Assembly: GCA_951799445.1 (NCBI GenBank)
Contig: OX637291.1
Location: 498,501-562,500, forward strand
Length of the DNA: 64,000 bases
From: Pseudisothecium myosuroides
Taxonomy: Eukaryota; Streptophyta; Bryopsida; Hypnales; Lembophyllaceae
Reading direction: 5' to 3'
Each line of letters opens with the position of its first letter. The first letter of the stretch is position 1. The translations under genes were made by a program, and so were the position numbers. The notes beneath the pieces were generated by a model. That model was not told the DNA's origin and did no database searches. It saw only the letters and a program-made list of their open reading frames with translations. Positions 9,767 to 18,807 of the stretch are shown piece after piece.

Positions 9767-11665
9767 TCATTTATTTCTCTTAGCCTTCTTTACAGACGTG
9801 CCACCCTGAGCTGGCGATCCACCTGTCTTCTGGGGTGGGGTGTTCTTCGTCTTCGACCTGGTCCGGGGAGGCTGCAACTCTTCCTCCTCCGATTGAGTCG
9901 TATCCCCCTCTTCCGATTCCGGGTCCGTCTCGCTCAGTAGCCGTCGTCCCCTTGGTTTCGGAACAGTAAGATCGATGAGCTGGGACGGTGGCGGTGTCTG
10001 GAGAAAGGGCTGGAGCATGTGGGTGAAACTCACCGGATCCGTCCGGGCTGGATTCAACACCGTTCCGGGTAAAGCTGGTTCCCGGAAAGTAGAACCCACC
10101 GGTCTGTCGGGGAACAGATTTGCTACGGACGCAGTTCTTCCGACTGGGACGCCTAAGACAACATCTTTTACTGGAGTGGAGGCCGCAAACTGCTTCACCA
10201 GCGACCTCCTCTTCTGTGCCGATGCTGTTCCGGCTTGCGACGTTCCGGCGATTGTCTTGCTCTTTGCCGGAGAAGGCTGGTTCTGTGCCCCTCCTTCTTG
10301 GAGATCCTGACCTAGGTCAAAAAGGCCTTGGTCTAACCCCTCAAGCGGATCCAAGTTTCCCAACAGTTGCCGGACTTCCTTGAGCATTCCCTCAATCCGG
10401 ACTTCAAAATCCACAAGGATGCTCACCACCTTCGATCCCGCCACGTGACCATCCTTCACCATGTGATTATTCCAGAGTGTAGCTCTGGCAAGAATATCCG
10501 CCGGAGTGTCAAACAGACTTCTGACATTCCGGACCAGATCGAGGGCTTCTCCCTCTTTTGTTTCAGCGGCCATCCTCTCCTTCTCCGACCACGCAGCTTG
10601 TTCTCGAAACCGGTCCCGTTCTTGCTCCAAGGTCAGAATCCGGTCCTCCAGCTGCTTCACCGCTTCCGGATCTGGCCTTTCCGCCAACGCCACCAGGATT
10701 TGGGTTTCTTCCTTCACACCCAATTTCTCGCACATTTGCCGGATCAGCGCCGACATCCGCTCATTCTGTGCCCGGGTAGCTAACAGCCATTTGATGGTGG
10801 CCTCTAGCTGATCCGTTTCCGGAAGTGGTTCTCGGGGCTTCTCTTCCTCCTCGGCTTCTTGCTTACCCCGCGCACCCCGATCAGTCGATTTCCGGCGCGT
10901 CCCTCCAACGTTTGGTGATGCCTGCTCCGGTTCTGGTTCCTCTTCTTCCGGCTCGAGCTCATCCGGTTCATCTTCGGCGGGAAGTCCATACCTCAACAAA
11001 TTCTCGCCCTTCCGGTATATGGTCATTTCCGGTCCGGCCAGTGCATCCTCGGAGTGATACAGATGGAAAAGATAGGGGCTAATCGGACTTGACTTCTTGT
11101 TCGCGATATTGACCGCTAACTTTTCCACTACGGAGTGAATGATCACTCCCCAGCTGACCGGCCTGGGAGCCGGATTCTCTCTATCTCCCAACGCTCCGAA
11201 AATGGTGTTTGCCACGGTCATTGTAATCCGGGTGGGCTTTTCCGGATACAAGATAGGGATGAGGAATGCTAACAACTGCCCATCCCGTGGACTCTTATAA
11301 TCACTCGCGGTGTTTCCCTCCTTGGAATCCGCATGACTCCGGAATACCTCCACGGCGTAAGTATCCGTCCGGGACGCCATTCCGGAACCCCTGCTCGGCG
11401 TAAAGTATGCCTTCGCCCACAACTCCGGAGTCCAGGCCCTAGATCGACCCCTAATCGTCAAATCGAACTGATTACCTACTCCGGAAACCAGCTCATCAAT
11501 CATCTCTTCACTCCGGACGTTCCATGGACGTTTTACCAATCCTAAACACCCCATGATTTCTAGGTCCTCTTCTAACTCCTTCAGGCGCTCCGGATCCGAT
11601 GGGACAACCGGACGTACGCCCCGGGCTGTCACTACCGACCTCCGGGATCGACTCGCTTCTGCCAT
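9767..11665 (-). CDS. LTR-encoded protein LORF-A (solo LTR A1)
   Basis: An intact 632-codon ORF encoded entirely within an LTR. The start ATG at 11665 (MAEASRSRRS) is preferred to the longer GTG-initiated frame because families B and C start at the same place. In order it has: a basic N-terminus; a conserved globular domain of ~200 residues with PEKPTRITMTVANTIFG and SPYLFHLYH; an acidic Glu/Pro stretch; a coiled-coil segment rich in Glu/Arg; a second conserved block (GSKVVSILVDFEVRIEGMLKE); a LIDLT motif; and a basic tail (KKAKRNK). Differences from A2 include D-to-Y in the ASDCK region and R for Q near the tail. The function is unknown. It is neither gag nor pol, having no zinc knuckle or RT/IN motif. 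Confidence 0.82.
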   Translation of the reverse strand: MAEASRSRRSVVTARGVRPVVPSDPERLKELEEDLEIMGCLGLVKRPWNVRSEEMIDELVSGVGNQFDLTIRGRSRAWTPELWAKAYFTPSRGSGMASRTDTYAVEVFRSHADSKEGNTASDYKSPRDGQLLAFLIPILYPEKPTRITMTVANTIFGALGDRENPAPRPVSWGVIIHSVVEKLAVNIANKKSSPISPYLFHLYHSEDALAGPEMTIYRKGENLLRYGLPAEDEPDELEPEEEEPEPEQASPNVGGTRRKSTDRGARGKQEAEEEEKPREPLPETDQLEATIKWLLATRAQNERMSALIRQMCEKLGVKEETQILVALAERPDPEAVKQLEDRILTLEQERDRFREQAAWSEKERMAAETKEGEALDLVRNVRSLFDTPADILARATLWNNHMVKDGHVAGSKVVSILVDFEVRIEGMLKEVRQLLGNLDPLEGLDQGLFDLGQDLQEGGAQNQPSPAKSKTIAGTSQAGTASAQKRRSLVKQFAASTPVKDVVLGVPVGRTASVANLFPDRPVGSTFREPALPGTVLNPARTDPVSFTHMLQPFLQTPPPSQLIDLTVPKPRGRRLLSETDPESEEGDTTQSEEEELQPPRTRSKTKNTPPQKTGGSPAQGGTSVKKAKRNK

Positions 11666-12826
11666 CTCACCGACTGCTAGGACAATCCAGTGCAATCGGC
11701 ACCTTCCTCCCTTTCTCTCCCTAACACGCCCTAACTCACCACTCTTTCTCTCTTCTAACGCACCGTGGAAGAACACGGGTAAAAGAGACTGAATGAGGCT
11801 GGCGGTGGGGTTTAAGTACCTGTCGGAACCCTAAGTTCCCGCCGCCAAAAACGTTCCCGTAAGTTCCCTAGCCGGAACCTAGGCGGTAGGTCCCTACGAT
11901 CCGGAACTTTCCGGAACTTTCCGGCTACGGTTTCCGGCTGGCTGCGTAACCTATTTAGAGTTTTATCCTTTCTACCTAGAAACTAATTTCTATTTCTAAT
12001 ATCTAAGTCCTAACTTGGTATTTAAATGCAAAAATTGAAAAAGTTCTGCTATTTTTATCTCCACTAAATTGCTAATTGGGACTTTCCGGATGATACGTAC
12101 TCCCACATTGGTCACCTGGATTTTCAGGTGTTCTTTTTTTGGCTTTTTGTTTGGGTTTTTAAGTGGAGGGCAGCTTGTTGCCCTTTCATTCCATCCTTGC
12201 CCATTTTGTGTGCATTAGTTTATGTTCATATTCTCTTTTTCTAATCTGAGCCACTAAGTGGACATTCGGATTTCTGGCTATGTGTGCGTTTTCTTGAGTT
12301 GTTTATGAATGGTGAAAGTGCGAGAGAGGGCGGATGAGGGGGAATCTGGGTTGAGAACTAGTCGGACCTGTTTTGAGCGAGTAAGTTTGTGAGGAAGCTT
12401 CACTAGACTTGTGAGTAAGGACTTGTGCGTGGTACCTTTAAATTGCCGTAACGGTGATCCAGTTTTAAGGAGTGGTGCGGATGCGAGTCCGGAATCCAGG
12501 GAGGGTTCCGAGCGGAGATAAGCGACCGCCAGCGGAAAATCCCCACTCACCGGAAGGTCTGCCAACCATAGGATCAGTCTCGTAGATAGATGCACGAATC
12601 TCTTCCAGTTCCGGCTGTCTTGATCTGTCGTTGTAGTAAAGGTGGAAGGATGCAATTCTGAGTGACCTGTTTTCCGGGCAAGCTACCCGGGGAATTGTGA
12701 GGATTGTTACTTTCTCTACTCTGCAATAAAAACTCGGTTAGGATTGTTTTGTGTGAAGTTTTGCGCAGAGAAATAGATGCCTATGAGTGGTGCGTTCCTA
12801 CCCCTCTAAAAGATCAAATGCGGATA

Positions 12827-12845
12827 CCCTGAGGGTAAAACAGGG
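12827..12845 (+). other. Conserved RNA-hairpin candidate (B1)
   Basis: Stem CCCTG/CAGGG with loop AGGGTAAAA. It is the family B form and is one pair shorter than in B2, where it reads CCCCTG/CAGGGG. Confidence 0.5.
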
Positions 12846-13118
12846 GAATAGAAAACCAGATGAAGTCGAGAAGTGAGACCCGGAATCCGGATCATACCGG
12901 AAACCGGAAAGAGATAAATCCGGATTGGGATCCGGAAAACCATTGTGTAAGAAATAGGAAAAGAAAGAGGTGTTGCTTGGGTTTTTGGTTGTTTTGATTA
13001 AGACTCGGATACTTCTTAGCTTGCTGAAACATACTAGAATCTCCTGGGACGATATTTCGTGTTATCTTACCATCATTTTGGTGTTAAGGATACTTACGCC
13101 TAGATTGCGCGTACGACA

Positions 13119-13775
13119 ATCATATTACTCGGAAGAGTGGAATTTTTTGAACACTTCATTAGATTTTAACACTGGGCGTCATCATCTTGCGCGGCAAGCT
13201 TCATCAAGAGATCGCACGATACGACGTGACGTGTGAACATTGAAATGTCGTTTCCGTCCTTGTATTGTCTCATGATGTTGTTTTTGTACTTGTGGATGAC
13301 AGTGAAGTTGTAGTTGTGCTTCTACTGTTTGTTTGGGAGTTCTCCTGCAATTCCGGTTTGCTGAAGTACGGATTTGAAATTGATAATTTTGTCCTCTCTC
13401 TTCGGCTTGATCGAAAGATCTCACAATAATTTTACCTTGCATCGAATTATTAGTCTTAGGCGGATTATGTAATGTCCATTTTTGTTGCTTCAATCGAATG
13501 CAATTGAATTTCTGCTGCGTAACTTCCTTTGCTCGAGTTTTTTCGATCTTCTAGTATGTCACCCTAAACCTTTTTTTGTATTTGACGCGAATCCTAAATC
13601 TCCATCCCTTGTTAGTGCTGTATTCTGGGCTGCAGTGATACCGTAGAAGTATTGCTAATTTCCTTGTACTATGCAGCAAATAAGACATTCAGTCGCTGTT
13701 CTTCAAATAACTACCCATGCGTGTTTTCAATTAGCGGTTCTGTTGTATTGCATATTGGTCGGGGGATCTCACGAT
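13119..13775 (+). pseudogene. Remnant between B1 and C1, probable 5' part of second FCP1-like locus
   Basis: This non-LTR stretch begins with the ATCAT duplication of B1 and ends with the ACGAT duplication of C1 (13771-13775). It has no long ORF. Just before C1 it carries TCGGGGGATCTCAC (13757-13770), a near-exact copy of the 14-bp box repeated in the FCP1-like gene at 3863-4200. With the FCP1-like exon on the other side of C1, this suggests a decayed paralogue cut in two by the retroelement. A tract ending in TACTATGCAG near 13676 could be an old splice acceptor. Otherwise nothing is recognised. Confidence 0.45.
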
Positions 13776-14007
13776 TGTCGCAAGGTAAATTTTTGGTTTT
13801 TTGTAAGTTATCTAAATCTTGGAACGGAAACCGTGATCTGGGATCCGGATTCAAGCAAGAGGTAACCGATAACCGGAAATTATCTAACGGAACGGAATAG
13901 GTGACAATCCGGATTTGATCTCAATCTGAACCGAATTAGAGTTGGAGCGGATCTGAGTTGGAACGGATTGGGTCAGGAACGGATTTGGTCATGATGACAG
14001 ATCAGAC

Positions 14008-14015
14008 TATATATG
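14008..14015 (+). promoter_or_regulatory. TATA box of LTR C
   Basis: TATATATG lies 232 bp into the LTR and 283 bp before the LORF-C start. In families A and B the equivalent place has the weaker conserved string GTACTTAAAC (31240-31249 and 50354-50363), 150-165 bp before the ORF. Confidence 0.6.
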
Positions 14016-14290
14016 GGCTGACCAATCCAGTGGCCACTCTTTTTCAATCTTCATTTGCGGAGATCTCGCTCCAGCGTGTACTTAGCCTCTCTTCCCAGCG
14101 TTTTGCTTTCTTATTTTGAGTTGGTTTGTGTGTGCGTGTTAGTGTGTTAGGGCGCGCAGCGCTTTAGTGTGCGTTGCAGGTTTAGAGGTATTCCGGTTGA
14201 GATCGGAAGAGCGAAGGTGAGAAACGGGACGTGCGGCTAGGAGAGGGAAAGGTAGCCACAGTCAGGATCCGGTTAGCACAGTTCGTATCC

Positions 14291-16060
14291 ATGCCTCAGC
14301 TCCGTAAGAGTAGAGCAGGGCCGTCCAGTTCCTCCGCAGCAGAAGTAAAACTCCGGAAGGTGTGTCCGGTTATTCCAACGGACGAGAAGGAAAAGGACAA
14401 CCTGATAGAGGATTTGGCCAAAATGGGCTGCGGAGGACTGATCGATAAACCCTGGGAGTTTAGGGAGGAGCAGATGATTCGAGAGTTACTCGGAAAGCTC
14501 TCCAACCAGTTTGAGAGAACTCTCCGCGGAAGTCCGGGCAACTGGACGGAGGAGATGTGGAAGGCCGTGTATGAATTCCAGTCTGGAAGGCGAGGGATGG
14601 CCTCTTCGAAGGAGGGATACACTAAGGGGAAATTCCGGTGCAACGTGGACTCCAAGGATGGGCATGCGGTGGCAGATTGTCTGGACGACCGGCATCGGAA
14701 CCTCCTACAGTTCCTGGTTCCGATCATCCACCCGGAGAAGCCAACGAGGGTGACCATCGCCATCGGGAACCTCATTTTCGGAGCCCTGAGCGGGGAACGA
14801 AAAGTGGACTGGGCCAGGATTTTGTTCGACCTGGTCAACCGGCTAATTCCGAAGATCGGAGGAAGTAGACCGACTCCGTTGAGTCCCTACCTCGTCCATC
14901 TGTACAAGCACAATCAACTCCTCACGGATACGGAGGAGAAGGAGTGGAAGATACATGAGTCACTCCTGAAATATGGGGAATCGGAATCGGAAGAAGAAGA
15001 ACAGGAAGAAGTATCCGGTTCCGAGGAGGAAGAAGAGGAAGAGGAGGAGCTACACCGGCCGCAGCACAAGCGACAGAAGATGACGCCTCCTCACCGGAGA
15101 GGAACCCCAACCCCTCCGGCTGAGACCTCCAACCCAGGGAAGAAACCGATTTGTAGAGAACCGGGTCCTTCCGGATCGGATCCGACGGATCCGTTCAACC
15201 AGCTGATCAACATCCTGAGTGATGTGAGAGCAGACTGGACGGTGAAGAAGCTGGTTCTGAATCAGATCAGCGAGCTGGTGGGAGCACCAGTAAACAGCAA
15301 CCTGGCAGGAGTGGTTGCAGATTTTATCTCCAGCCCGGATGAGATCCGGAAGCAAGAAGCGGAGATCCGACGACTCCAGGAGGAGAACGAGTCATTGAAG
15401 ACGGAAATGTTGCTCCTCAAGGAGGACATGGCTACCACCCGGGAGATGGCAGAGGCTACCCGGAAAGTAGCGGAGGACGTGAAGGCCACATTCGGAGCGA
15501 CCGGAGAGGCCGTCACCAAGTCAAAGCTGTTTGACGAGGGAGTCCTCAAGGAGAATAAGATATCCGGGACCAGGTTGGTCCATATTTTGACAGACTACTC
15601 CGAGAAGGTGGAGTTAGTCATGATGGACGCACGAGAGGTTGCAAACCGGATGGAGGAGAGCAGCAGAAAGCTGAACGGAGTGACGTTGTCACGGTCGTTC
15701 CATCTGTCCGACCTTTCAATGCCCGGATCTTTTCCGAACGTGGGCATTCAGACGGAAGGAAAGGATCGGACTCCCCAGTCCAAGAAGAGTGGGAGGAAAC
15801 TCGCGCACACCATCAACCTGGATTCGTCACCGGATCTCCCAGAACGTGAAACAGGGGAGCGGAATCGGAACCTGACGGACGTTTTCAAGCAGCTTGGAAC
15901 GGAACCGCCCAGAAGTCCCACACTGAACCCGGGGAAAGATCAAAGTATGGATCTGACCCCAGATCAGGGTGAGGATCAAGAACAGAGCGTGCACCAAGGC
16001 GAAGACGAAGTAATGGACGAAGAAACGGATCAAGGAGTAGATCCGGTTATGGTAGGATAG
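14291..16060 (+). CDS. LTR-encoded protein LORF-C
   Basis: An intact 589-codon ORF within solo LTR C1. The ATG at 14291 (MPQLRKSRAG) is preferred over an in-frame GTG 20 codons upstream. It is a diverged homologue of LORF-A and LORF-B. It shares the N-terminal domain (GCGGLIDKPWEF, HPEKPTRVTIAIGNLIFGAL, LSPYLVHLYKHN), a long Glu-rich stretch (~residues 230-255), a coiled coil rich in Glu/Arg (~360-410), the block SGTRLVHILTDYSEKVE, and a Ser/acidic INLDSSPD motif at ~508. Unlike A and B, the tail is acidic and repetitive (DQGEDQEQ...) with no basic end. Strong divergence from A/B with an unbroken frame suggests selection on the protein. The function is unknown. Confidence 0.82.
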   Translation: MPQLRKSRAGPSSSSAAEVKLRKVCPVIPTDEKEKDNLIEDLAKMGCGGLIDKPWEFREEQMIRELLGKLSNQFERTLRGSPGNWTEEMWKAVYEFQSGRRGMASSKEGYTKGKFRCNVDSKDGHAVADCLDDRHRNLLQFLVPIIHPEKPTRVTIAIGNLIFGALSGERKVDWARILFDLVNRLIPKIGGSRPTPLSPYLVHLYKHNQLLTDTEEKEWKIHESLLKYGESESEEEEQEEVSGSEEEEEEEEELHRPQHKRQKMTPPHRRGTPTPPAETSNPGKKPICREPGPSGSDPTDPFNQLINILSDVRADWTVKKLVLNQISELVGAPVNSNLAGVVADFISSPDEIRKQEAEIRRLQEENESLKTEMLLLKEDMATTREMAEATRKVAEDVKATFGATGEAVTKSKLFDEGVLKENKISGTRLVHILTDYSEKVELVMMDAREVANRMEESSRKLNGVTLSRSFHLSDLSMPGSFPNVGIQTEGKDRTPQSKKSGRKLAHTINLDSSPDLPERETGERNRNLTDVFKQLGTEPPRSPTLNPGKDQSMDLTPDQGEDQEQSVHQGEDEVMDEETDQGVDPVMVG

Positions 16061-16883
16061 TTAGGATTTTAGTTGTAAATATTTGTTAGTTAGGACCGGA
16101 CCGGATTTGATCCGGATGTGTCTGGTCTAGATCGGATGTTTTCCGGTCTGGCCGGCTCGGCAGGGACCGAAAGTTCCGCGCGGACTTTCCGGGCCGCTTT
16201 GTGTTGACTTTTTGAGTTTTAAAATGTATATAGTCAGTCTCTGCGAAGGAGACTGGGAGTCTTTTCCCTTGAGTTTTTGTGCATTTTCTATTGATTGCTT
16301 GTTGTACGTCTCTCCCGCGCGTGGCAGAGCTGTTTTGATGAGGAGTTAGGAAAATGTGTGCAGATTCTAGAGAGATTTCTCCCCTTGGTGTGTTTGTTTT
16401 GTTCTTATGTGTATGTGAGTAGGTTTTCTAAGTGTTGGGAGCGGATTTCAGTTCCTCAGCGCCTCTACAGTTCATGATTCCGGGCGAGAAAACCGTTGTT
16501 AGGCTAGGCGGATAGGGAAGGAGTCCTTAAACGCGCTAGAACTCTTGGATAGGAAATCCGGTTGAGTGCCCGATCTCCCGTGAGGTCTCGCTGCCCTAGT
16601 TGGTAAACGGAAGGACTTTAGTTGATGTTGGAACGGACGAGTTCGCTTGTAACCACCTAACTCCGCACGAAGGGAACTTGGCATCAAGGTCGTTGTAGTA
16701 TGAGAGGATCGTACGGGGGGTCTTTGTGTGACCTGCCAACCGGATCGCTGTCTGGGTGGCTGTGAGAGATCAAACCGGATCCGCGCTAGTATAGGAGGTA
16801 GTGGATTAGAGAAGTGGGTCTTCAGCCACTATAAGTCACGGAAGGAGTGGCGGGCCTGCCACTTTCAAAAGCAAGCGGCAAAC

Positions 16884-16904
16884 CCTCTGATGGTAAAACA
16901 GAGG
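16884..16904 (+). other. Conserved RNA-hairpin candidate (C1)
   Basis: Stem CCTCTG/CAGAGG, loop ATGGTAAAA. It sits at the same LTR position as in A and B although the surrounding sequence has diverged. A second C copy is at 63930-63950 on the minus strand. Confidence 0.55.
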
Positions 16905-17327
16905 CAAAACTAAACCGGAGTAGAGTGAGAGTACGTGTGAAAGGACCGGATCGGATCGGTCTAGAGGAGTTCCAGGATCAGAAGTGGTAGGATCCTGGGT
17001 TTTGGTAGTTTGACAGGACCGAATAGCTTGACAGGCCGGAAGAAATAGAGAGCGGTCTGGTCGTTGTTTTCGGTGTGTTGTTGTTTCCGGTTTTAGATCT
17101 AGGACCGGAATGTAGAAATTGGATACTAGCTGAGCTTAAGTTGGGAATAGAGCTAGACACTTCACAGAATCTCGTGGGTTCGATCTTTAGAGTCATTTTG
17201 TTATGCTTTAAAGTGGTTTTTGGGAGTATAACAGGGAATTCGCTTACTCTGTGCTGCGACAACGATCAATTGACGTCGTTTTCTGTATGTACATGTCTGC
17301 GTGCTGAGGCTTACTTGGTCTTTGCAG

Positions 17328-17810
17328 AAGGCGATGCTCTTAGTACTAACAGGGGATCTCTGCGTGAAGGGCGGTGTGGCGGATCTCCCACAGAATATTG
17401 AAATTTGGCCCGGCTTCCGTGGTCTTCTCCGACATTTCGTTCAAAAAACTCACTGTGGTTTGTGGTCCGCAATGCAACCTTCAACACTGGCCACTCTTCT
17501 TCGACGTATTCTACCGCCGGAAATTCTGTCAAGGTTTCTATTTTTTGCCGGGTCTGACAATCCACGAAAGAACCAGGTGTATCCCCATCGTCGTGCAATA
17601 CTGAAGACTGTCTTGAACATTCCTCGGACGCGCAGGGTACTCTTGAATAACAATTTTGTAATGCTTGTCCTAGATCCTCTTGATTGGGCACGTCCACACT
17701 TGCTTCGACCAGCGTTGCATGTGAGGGATGATGTAGATCCTGTAGAGTTAGATCGTCCGCACATTATAGCACCGCCTTTTGATTGGTCTTGGGCCCCAAA
17801 AAACATGTAG
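17328..17810 (+). pseudogene. FCP1/NIF-like exon with lost catalytic residues
   Basis: The exon begins after a clear acceptor (GGTCTTTGCAG|AAGGCG) and runs 160 codons to TAG. It aligns in layout with the FCP1-like domain at 5024-5676: LLVLTGDLCVK replaces VVLDLNGVLV, CGLWSAMQPST matches FWSSMTPAN, and RVLLNNNFVMLVLD replaces VLLVDDNPLKNLL. The nucleophile Asp and the acidic DD pair that hold Mg2+ in HAD phosphatases are therefore absent. It is either a pseudo-phosphatase or a decaying paralogue. Its upstream exons are separated from it by C1, so it is probably not expressed as before. Confidence 0.55.
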
Positions 17811-18333
17811 TTGGAAGTAGACTAGCTGGGTTATTTATCATAATTATGCCTATAAGGCACCTGTTTGTTGCATCCAAATGATTATATAAGTGGCGAATCC
17901 ACCTTTTCTATCTGACTGTGATTACACCTTACCAAATGTCTGTAATTGCATTATGTTGCTTCATCCATTCTTTTGTGTTATGTGATACTTTGGGAAGTAT
18001 CTTCTGAGCTCTCCCGATCTGTGATGTCGCATATTAATGCAACCCCGGATACAAATGTACCGCTTACAGCAAATGTCGGAGTTGACATCATCTCAAATTC
18101 ATTGATTTGTTTGAACACTCTATCCCGAAGGAGTATATTTCCTTGCATCGGGAAATCTCCAGACCACTTAGCATCCCAAAGCGATTTAAATCTCCTTTGA
18201 ACGGCATTACGGACTCATTGTACATACCATCGGGAAGATCTCCCGATGGACAGGACCTTCACAAAGTCCAAAATTCCCCGTAAATTCCAAAAGTAGTTAA
18301 ATATGGCATGAAGTATACTTACCAACTATATTT
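17811..18333. other. Intergenic, possible minus-strand exon traces
   Basis: No convincing gene. On the minus strand a short open frame at about 18195-17985 reads plausibly (RRFKSLWDAKWSGDFPMQ...), and a donor-like ATG|GTATGT lies near 18228. Both could be exons of the pseudogene at 18334-18807. An imperfect palindrome around CATCGGGAAGATCTCCCGATG is near 18228-18248. Confidence 0.25.
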
Positions 18334-18807
18334 TCATTGCAAACCAAGACCGCTGCCAGAACTGCAGGTCGGAGAGGACTCCAAATTTGAACGCCTACAT
18401 TTTTGGGGGGAAGTTCCAAACACAGCTCTGTTGACTACCTTCGTGTTTAAGTTAGTACTTGCTGGACGAACTAGACTAACAGAAGTGTCTTCACTTCTGG
18501 TGCACATTTGCTGCTCATCAGCCCTTGCCCTCCATTCACTTCTAGGGGTCTCAAAGACTTGGGATAGACTATTAGCTGACCCTAAACCATGTTCTTATTG
18601 TATTGATTCTATGACTGTTGTCAAGGAAGCAAGGTCTAAAGTATTATGAACGAAAGGATAGTACTCTGGGATTGTATGTTGAACTAACGTTGAAGTACGG
18701 GGCCGAAAGTACTTGGTGATTTCTGTTTGCACCAGCATTTTGTTCCGACCTGTCAACATCTCAACATGCAACTTCTGACTGTAATCGTGAATTGCGAATC
18801 TCACAGG
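18334..18807 (-). pseudogene. Unrecognised exon with one in-frame stop
   Basis: On the minus strand an acceptor (TTGTGTTGTAG) precedes a frame starting PVRFAIHDYSQKLHVEM that stays open to 18334, apart from one TAA at 18597-18595. Before the stop it encodes ~70 residues of ordinary composition. After it are 86 residues rich in Ser/Arg. The frame is unbroken across the stop, so it looks like a protein exon with a nonsense mutation. I do not recognise the family. Plus-strand ORFs over this region are taken as shadows. Confidence 0.35.

Larger units (their letters stand above)
8634..12107 (-). mobile_element. Solo LTR of family A (A1), inserted in B1
   Basis: A complete 3474-bp LTR A in minus orientation. 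Its start (reverse complement of TGTGGGAGTACG) is at 12107 and its end (reverse complement of GCGCACGACA) at 8634. The target duplication TTGGT is at 8629-8633 and 12108-12112. It carries an intact LORF-A. It is closely similar to the two LTRs of A2, with a handful of amino-acid differences in the LORF. Confidence 0.95.
6135..13118 (+). mobile_element. Solo LTR of family B (B1), split by solo LTR A1
   Basis: It starts TGTGGAAGCACG at 6135 and ends GTACGACA at 13118, with the 5-bp target duplication ATCAT on both sides (6130-6134 and 13119-13123). Removing A1 (8634-12107) and its duplicated TTGGT leaves 3505 bp, against 3507 bp for intact B2. The uninterrupted sequence at the A1 site is visible in B2 (TTACTGATTGGTCACCTGG), which proves the nesting. 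There is no internal gag-pol, so it is a solo LTR, the usual product of LTR-LTR recombination. Confidence 0.95.
13776..17261 (+). mobile_element. Solo LTR of family C (C1)
   Basis: A 3486-bp LTR with 7-bp inverted ends (TGTCGCA at 13776, TGCGACA at 17255-17261) and target duplication ACGAT (13771-13775 and 17262-17266). It has the same plan as A and B: promoter region, LORF, then ~1.2 kb of non-coding sequence with the same ordered landmarks (a GTTGTAGTA block, the AGGGTAAAA-type hairpin, an AATCTCSTGGG block near the end). No gag-pol is present, so it is a solo LTR. Confidence 0.93.

Noticed and set aside
16695..16725. GTAGTATGAGAGGATCG in LTR C (and GTTGTAGTAAGGAGGACC in A) resembling the sarcin-ricin loop of large rRNA
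   Set aside because: Similarity covers only about a dozen bases; flanking sequence shows no rRNA match on either side, so I treat it as chance or as an LTR-specific conserved block.
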